Shown here: in pieces, positions 60,031-64,000 of the stretch
Layout: each line of letters begins with the position of its first letter
How positions within the stretch are numbered: position 1 is the first letter of the stretch
From: [Pseudomonas] carboxydohydrogena
GTDB taxonomy: Bacteria > Pseudomonadota > Alphaproteobacteria > Rhizobiales > Xanthobacteraceae
DNA: 64,000 nt
Reading direction: 5' to 3'
Assembly: GCF_029030725.1 (NCBI RefSeq)
Contig: NZ_CP113162.1
Location: 310,001-374,000, forward strand
The notes under the pieces: model-generated
Database searches by the model: none
The model's input: the letters and a program-made list of their open reading frames with translations, nothing else
Told to the model about the DNA's origin: nothing
Made by a program: the position numbers and the translations under genes

Positions 60031-60043
60031 GCAGCATAGCTGC
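60031..60043. promoter_or_regulatory. dyad upstream of the Zur-like gene
   Basis: GCAGC and GCTGC flank ATA, in AT-rich sequence 18 bases before the Zur-like gene. An ATGTTATAT stretch (60019-60027) nearby resembles half of a Zur box. The operator assignment is uncertain. Confidence 0.35.
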
Positions 60044-60060
60044 AATAAGAAAGCGCTCCC

Positions 60061-60549
60061 ATGCCCCTGAAGCCCGCTTTTCCAGCCCCGGATCATGACC
60101 ACGGACGCTGCGCGGCTGACGCGATGTCCCATGCGGAACAGCAATGTGCGGCCCGGGGACAGAAGTTCACGCCGATCCGCAGACGGGTGCTTCAGGCGCT
60201 TCTGGCAAGCCACAAGCCCCTCGGAGCCTATGAAATCATTGACGATCTGGCCCGCGTCATGCCCCGCCCGGCACCGATCACGATCTATCGCGCCCTCGAA
60301 TTTCTCATGGAAAACGGCCTCGTGCACCGCATCGAGAGCCGCAATGCCTTTCTGGCCTGCGTGCACAATCATGATGCCACGCCGGTCGTGGCGCTCCTGA
60401 TTTGCGATCGCTGCGGTTCGGTCGGGGAAATTCCGGCCACGCCATTGGCCAGGAGCGTTGCCGAGATGGTCGATGGAACCGGATTTTCACCAAAACTCTC
60501 GGTGGTGGAGATCACCGGCCTGTGCAGCCATTGCCAGCGGGCGGCCTGA
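60061..60549 (+). CDS. zur: Fur-family zinc-uptake regulator (Zur-like)
   Basis: A 162-residue winged-helix metalloregulator. The N-terminus has HDHGRCAADA, then FTPIRRRVLQALLASHKPLGAYEIIDDLARVMPRPAPITIYRALEFLMENGLVHRIESRNAFLACVH is the DNA-binding domain. The C-terminal part carries CDRCGSVGEI and GLCSHCQ, two CxxC zinc pairs, and a histidine near each. This pattern is closer to Zur than to Fur or PerR. No zinc transporter is next to it. It is divergent from the patatin gene; an AT-rich region with a dyad lies before it. Confidence 0.85.
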   Translation: MPLKPAFPAPDHDHGRCAADAMSHAEQQCAARGQKFTPIRRRVLQALLASHKPLGAYEIIDDLARVMPRPAPITIYRALEFLMENGLVHRIESRNAFLACVHNHDATPVVALLICDRCGSVGEIPATPLARSVAEMVDGTGFSPKLSVVEITGLCSHCQRAA

Positions 60550-60733
60550 AAATCCGCAGAAGTGTGTAAAAAGCCCTTTTCAAAGCCATTTTTGCCGCCC
60601 ATTTAAGACGCACCGGAAAAAAGGGTCCCAGGCACCCCGAAGTCGGCTCGCTGGCTTTGGCCGGGAGTTTTCTGGTAGATGTTTCCAGTCCGGCGGATGG
60701 CCGGCCGTCACACAAAGCTGATATTTCAACGCC

Positions 60734-62026
60734 ATGACCGATGCCGATTTGCTAACCCGCTCGCAGGATGTGAAGGAAATTCAGGCCGGTCCGAAGGGCC
60801 GCCACAAGACCGTTCAGGTCACGGTCGGCAACGTGAAGGTCGGCGGCGGCGCGCCCATCGTCGTGCAGTCGATGACCAACACCGACACCGCGGATGTGGA
60901 ATCCACGGTGACGCAGGTCGCGGCGCTCGCCCGCGCGGGTTCGGAGATGGTGCGCATCACGGTGGACCGCGAGGAAGCGGCCGCCGCTGTCCCGCACATT
61001 CGCGAGAAGCTCGACAAGATGGGCGTGGACGTGCCGCTGATCGGCGACTTCCACTACATCGGCCACAAGCTCTTGACCGAATATCCGGATTGCGCGGCGG
61101 CGCTCGCGAAATATCGCATCAATCCCGGCAATGTCGGCTTCAAGAACAAGCGCGACAGCCAGTTCACCGACATCGTCGAGATCGCCATCAAGAACAACAA
61201 GGCGATCCGCATCGGCGCCAACTGGGGCTCGCTCGATCAGGAACTTCTGACGAAGCTGATGGAGGAGAACGCGGCGTCGCCGAATCCGATCGACGCCCGC
61301 GCGGTGACGCGCGAGGCCATGGTGCAGTCGGCGCTGTTGTCGGCCAAGCGCGCCGAGGAGATCGGCCTGCCGAAGAACAGGATGATCCTGTCGGCGAAAG
61401 TCTCGAACGTGCAGGATCTGATCGCGGTGTACCGCGAACTGGCCTCGCGCTCCGATTATGCCATTCACCTCGGCCTCACCGAGGCGGGCATGGGCTCGAA
61501 GGGCATCGTGGCGTCTTCCGCGGCGCTCGGCATCCTGTTGCAGGATGGCATCGGCGACACCATCCGCGTCTCGCTGACGCCGGAGCCGGGCGGCGACCGT
61601 ACGCTCGAAGTCAAGGTCGGTCAGGAAATTTTGCAGACCATGGGTTTCCGCACCTTCGTGCCGCTGGTCGCGGCGTGTCCCGGCTGCGGCCGCACCACTT
61701 CGACCGTGTTTCAAGAGTTGGCGCGCGACATCCAGAGCTTCATCCGCGACGAGATGCCGGGCTGGAAGACGCGCTATCCGGGCGTCGAGCAGCTCAACGT
61801 CGCGGTGATGGGCTGCATCGTTAATGGTCCGGGCGAATCCAAGCACGCCGATATCGGCATCTCATTGCCCGGCACCGGCGAGACGCCGGCCGCGCCGGTT
61901 TTCGTCGATGGCGAGAAATTCCGCACCCTGCGCGGGCCGACCATCGCGGCGGATTTCAAGGCGCTGGTGATCGATTACATCGACCAGCGTTACGGCGCGA
62001 ACGCCAAGGTCACCGCGGCGGAATAA
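60734..62026 (+). CDS. ispG: (E)-4-hydroxy-3-methylbut-2-enyl-diphosphate synthase
   Basis: IspG (GcpE) is the 4Fe-4S enzyme of the MEP isoprenoid pathway that reduces MEcPP to HMBPP. The 430-residue protein has the TIM-barrel part ([30 protein letters not shown]) and the cluster-binding part with [13 protein letters not shown] and [18 protein letters not shown], holding three cluster cysteines. Length is normal for alphaproteobacteria. The ATG at 60734 fits. It is monocistronic, with a palindromic repeat after the stop. Confidence 0.96.
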   Translation: MTDADLLTRSQDVKEIQAGPKGRHKTVQVTVGNVKVGGGAPIVVQSMTNTDTADVESTVTQVAALARAGSEMVRITVDREEAAAAVPHIREKLDKMGVDVPLIGDFHYIGHKLLTEYPDCAAALAKYRINPGNVGFKNKRDSQFTDIVEIAIKNNKAIRIGANWGSLDQELLTKLMEENAASPNPIDARAVTREAMVQSALLSAKRAEEIGLPKNRMILSAKVSNVQDLIAVYRELASRSDYAIHLGLTEAGMGSKGIVASSAALGILLQDGIGDTIRVSLTPEPGGDRTLEVKVGQEILQTMGFRTFVPLVAACPGCGRTTSTVFQELARDIQSFIRDEMPGWKTRYPGVEQLNVAVMGCIVNGPGESKHADIGISLPGTGETPAAPVFVDGEKFRTLRGPTIAADFKALVIDYIDQRYGANAKVTAAE

Positions 62027-62034
62027 GTCTTTCC

Positions 62035-62130
62035 CGTCATTGCTGACGGCCCGCAACGCGAGCCGATCCGGAATCTGTAAATGGGGGAAGGTTCCGGGTT
62101 CGCTCGCTCTGCTCGTGCCCCGGAATGACG
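62035..62130. repeat. palindromic intergenic repeat, second family
   Basis: Outer ends CGTCATT and AATGACG (62035-62041, 62124-62130) flank inner, less exact arms around GATCCGGAAT and GGTTCCGGGTTCGC. The right part, GCTCGTGCCCCGGAATGACG, resembles a common rhizobial intergenic repeat. It differs from the 5771/15170 family inside but shares the CGTCATT end. It separates ispG from the convergent antiporter gene. Confidence 0.7.
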
Positions 62131-62138
62131 GTGGCTCT

Positions 62139-63746
62139 CTACAGCGGCGAGTTCTTCTCGCGATTGTCGACCACGGCTTCCTCCAGATCGAGGTCGCGCT
62201 CGATGCGCCGCCGCGTCTCGTCGGCGATCTTGCCTTCGCGCAGCAGCTTGTGCAGCAGCTTGCGCTCGATGGCGATGATTTCCCTCACCATGGCCGCCCC
62301 GCGTGTCGCAGGCGTGAAGTCGCCTTCCTTGGCGGGCGGCTCGGGCAATGCGCGCACCCGGGTCTCGTGGCGCGCTTCGAGAAAGCGCGCGAGCCCCTCG
62401 GGCAGTTCGCGCTCCTTGAGGATTCGATTCAATTCCTTGCGCGATGCGGCCACGAGCTGGCGCCGTGCCGCGATCTCCTTCTCGCGTTCGTGACGTGCCT
62501 CGTAATTTCCGTATTCGGAAACGCCGAGCGCGCGCGAGACGAAGGGCAGCGTGCCGCCGATGCCGACGACGGTGATGAAGATCACGCCGAACGACACCAG
62601 CAGGATCAGGTCGCGATCAGGAAAGGGGTCGCCGTTGGCCAGCGTGTAGGGCAACGCCAGGGCAACGGCGAGCGACACCACGCCGCGAATGCCGGTGAAG
62701 CCGACAACCGCGATGGCACGCCATGGCGGACGCTCCTCGCGTGCGCGGATGCGCTTGCTGAGCAGATGCGGCAGATAGGCGCCGGGAAATACCCAGATGA
62801 AACGTGCTGCGATCACGATCGCGGTCGTGATGGCGATGGCCGACAGCACCGTGCCGAGATGCAGATATTTCGAGGTTTCGACCAGCGCGCGGGTCTGGAA
62901 TCCAACGATCAGAAAGAGCACACCCTCGATCAGCCAGGTTGCGAAGTCCCAGAAGAAGATCCCCTGCAATCGCGTCGCCGCCGAAATCAGCAAGGGGCCG
63001 TTCCAGCTCACGTAAAGTCCGGCGACGACGGTTGCAAGCACGCCCGAGCCGCCCGCATGTTCGGGTACCCAGAAGGCGAGATAGGGCGTGAGCAGAGACA
63101 GCGTGATCTCGACGCGCGGGTCGTGCGCCCATTGCCGCAGCCGCAGGCTGAGCCAGCCCACCGCAACACCGAACAGGATTTCACATACGACGATGGCGGC
63201 GAAGGTGCCGGTCGCGGTCGAAAGCGAAAACGCACCCGTTGAGACCGCCATCACAGCGAAACGGTAGAGGATGAGCGCGGTCGCATCGTTGGCCAGTCCC
63301 TCGCCTTCAAGCACCACGAGGATGCGGTGCGGCAGTCCGATCCTGCGCGCGATGGCGAGCGGCGCGACGACGTCGGGCGGCGAAACGATAGCGCCGAGCA
63401 GGAAACCAACGCTCCATGACAGGCCGAGCGCGAAATGGACGGCGACCGCGACGGCGCAGGTGGTAAAGATCACGCAGCCGATGGCGAGCATCGCGATGGG
63501 GCGCAGGTTGAATTTGAATTCGCGCCAGCTCATCGATACGCCGGCGGAGTAGATCAGAGGCGGCAGCACCAGAAGCAGCACGCCTTCCGGCTTCATTTCG
63601 ATCGGCGGGAAGCCCGGCGTGAAGGCGAGCGCGCCGCCGACAAGAAGAAACACGATGGCTGGTGCCAGTTGCAGGCGCCGCGCCAGCGTCGCCGATGCCG
63701 CGAGCACGCTCAAAACAAGAAGGAAGGTCAGAAAGGCGTGAGTCAC
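62139..63746 (-). CDS. CPA1-family Na+/H+ antiporter (YjcE/NhaP-like)
   Basis: A 535-residue membrane protein with about 12 helices. ILVVLEGEGLANDATALILYRFAV contains the transport-site motif with adjacent Asn-Asp (ND), and LGAIVSPPDVVAPLAIARRIGLPHRI the earlier one (SPPDVVAP, like the (T/S)DPV motif). The C-terminal 130 residues are hydrophilic and coiled (ARRQLVAASRKELNRILKERELPEGLARFLEARHETRVRAL), probably a cytosolic regulatory tail. Na+/H+ or K+/H+ exchange at the inner membrane is likely. ATG at 63746. The DUF1345 gene upstream on the same strand ends ten bases before it. Confidence 0.92.
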   Translation of the reverse strand: MTHAFLTFLLVLSVLAASATLARRLQLAPAIVFLLVGGALAFTPGFPPIEMKPEGVLLLVLPPLIYSAGVSMSWREFKFNLRPIAMLAIGCVIFTTCAVAVAVHFALGLSWSVGFLLGAIVSPPDVVAPLAIARRIGLPHRILVVLEGEGLANDATALILYRFAVMAVSTGAFSLSTATGTFAAIVVCEILFGVAVGWLSLRLRQWAHDPRVEITLSLLTPYLAFWVPEHAGGSGVLATVVAGLYVSWNGPLLISAATRLQGIFFWDFATWLIEGVLFLIVGFQTRALVETSKYLHLGTVLSAIAITTAIVIAARFIWVFPGAYLPHLLSKRIRAREERPPWRAIAVVGFTGIRGVVSLAVALALPYTLANGDPFPDRDLILLVSFGVIFITVVGIGGTLPFVSRALGVSEYGNYEARHEREKEIAARRQLVAASRKELNRILKERELPEGLARFLEARHETRVRALPEPPAKEGDFTPATRGAAMVREIIAIERKLLHKLLREGKIADETRRRIERDLDLEEAVVDNREKNSPL

Positions 63747-63755
63747 GTCCGTTTG

Positions 63756-64000
63756 TTATCCCGGAGAAAGAGCGCTGGCGGCGATGTTGACCGTCAAGGC
63801 GAGCAGAGCGGTATTGAACAGGAAAGAGGCTATTCCGTGCGCGGTCGCGGTGCGCCGGATCACCCTGTCGGTGATGCCGACATCGGAGACCTGCGCGGTC
63901 ATGCCCACCACGAAGGAAAAATAGACGAAGTCCCAGTAATCCGGATCGCTTTCATCTCCGGGAAAGGCGAGGCCGCCGATGCTCTCGCCGCGATAATATT
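63756..64000 (-). CDS. DUF1345 membrane protein (5' end outside window)
   Basis: The last 80 residues of a minus-strand gene whose start lies beyond the right edge. The sequence YYRGESIGGLAFPGDESDPDYWDFVYFSFVVGMTAQVSDVGITDRVIRRTATAHGIASFLFNTALLALTVNIAASAL and the stop TAA at 63756-63758 match the C-terminus of DUF1345 membrane proteins (the FVVGMTAQVSDV and TAHGIASFLFNT motifs). Two helices are visible. The function is unknown. It lies ten bases upstream of the antiporter, so they may share a transcript. Confidence 0.85.
   Translation of the reverse strand, partial: YYRGESIGGLAFPGDESDPDYWDFVYFSFVVGMTAQVSDVGITDRVIRRTATAHGIASFLFNTALLALTVNIAASALSPG

Overview
The window is a GC-rich alphaproteobacterial chromosome segment. 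Gene content and order point to the Bradyrhizobiaceae/Nitrobacteraceae (Bradyrhizobium, Rhodopseudomonas, Afipia, Nitrobacter relatives): separate leuB, leuC and leuD, an ffh-rpsP-rimM-trmD-rplS run, dapF-mtaB-ftsY-yciB, a RegB/RegA redox pair, an intracellular PHB depolymerase and typical rhizobial palindromic intergenic repeats. The genus assignment is inference; no rRNA is present. There is one tRNA (Arg, anticodon CCG), and no insertion sequence, phage or CRISPR was seen.

Layout. 1-10 kb: end of an MFS transporter, then leuB, asd, a beta-carbonic anhydrase, a CitE-like lyase, leuD and leuC, with four small secreted low-complexity proteins between them. 10-14 kb: the SRP/ribosome/tRNA-modification operon (minus strand), with two large nested inverted repeats between trmD and rplS. 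14-21.5 kb: a UlaG-like metallo-hydrolase, two periplasmic proteins, dapF, mtaB, a pseudouridine synthase, ftsY and yciB. 21.5-24.4 kb: a MarR regulator divergent from a ClC-type channel with CBS domains, and a PAS protein. 24.4-28.4 kb: an ECF sigma factor, folE, a Rieske-flavoprotein, a DUF4142 protein and a cupredoxin; the sigma gene and the DUF4142 gene share a near-identical promoter-like element. 28.4-31.9 kb: a truncated haemoglobin with an NsrR-type box, and a reactive-sulfur operon (blh, bigR, pmpA, pmpB, redoxin) with an AT-rich palindrome at its promoter.

32-37.8 kb is the most unusual part. A Tat-exported GH3 glycosidase is divergent from a DUF218 protein that is directly followed by a 1315-residue fusion of a MurC-type muramate ligase to an NRPS-like adenylation domain, a carrier domain and a thioesterase with cysteine in place of the nucleophilic serine. 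The fusion ends one base from the tRNA-Arg gene. Together these suggest an undescribed way of activating an amino acid and linking it to a muramyl nucleotide or peptidoglycan fragment; this is inference.

37.8-64 kb is mostly housekeeping and metabolic: YccF, an Ada-type zinc protein, an Old Yellow Enzyme, DUF3095, a glyoxalase-II-like hydrolase, haem oxygenase, regBA, phaZ, a YgjP-like metallopeptidase, PBP1A, glnD, a sulfonate/nitrate-type ABC transporter, OsmC, mutS, a patatin, a Zur-like regulator, ispG, a CPA1 antiporter and a DUF1345 protein cut by the right edge.

Coordinates, starts and motifs were read by eye. Family names rest on recognised motifs, not on database searches.
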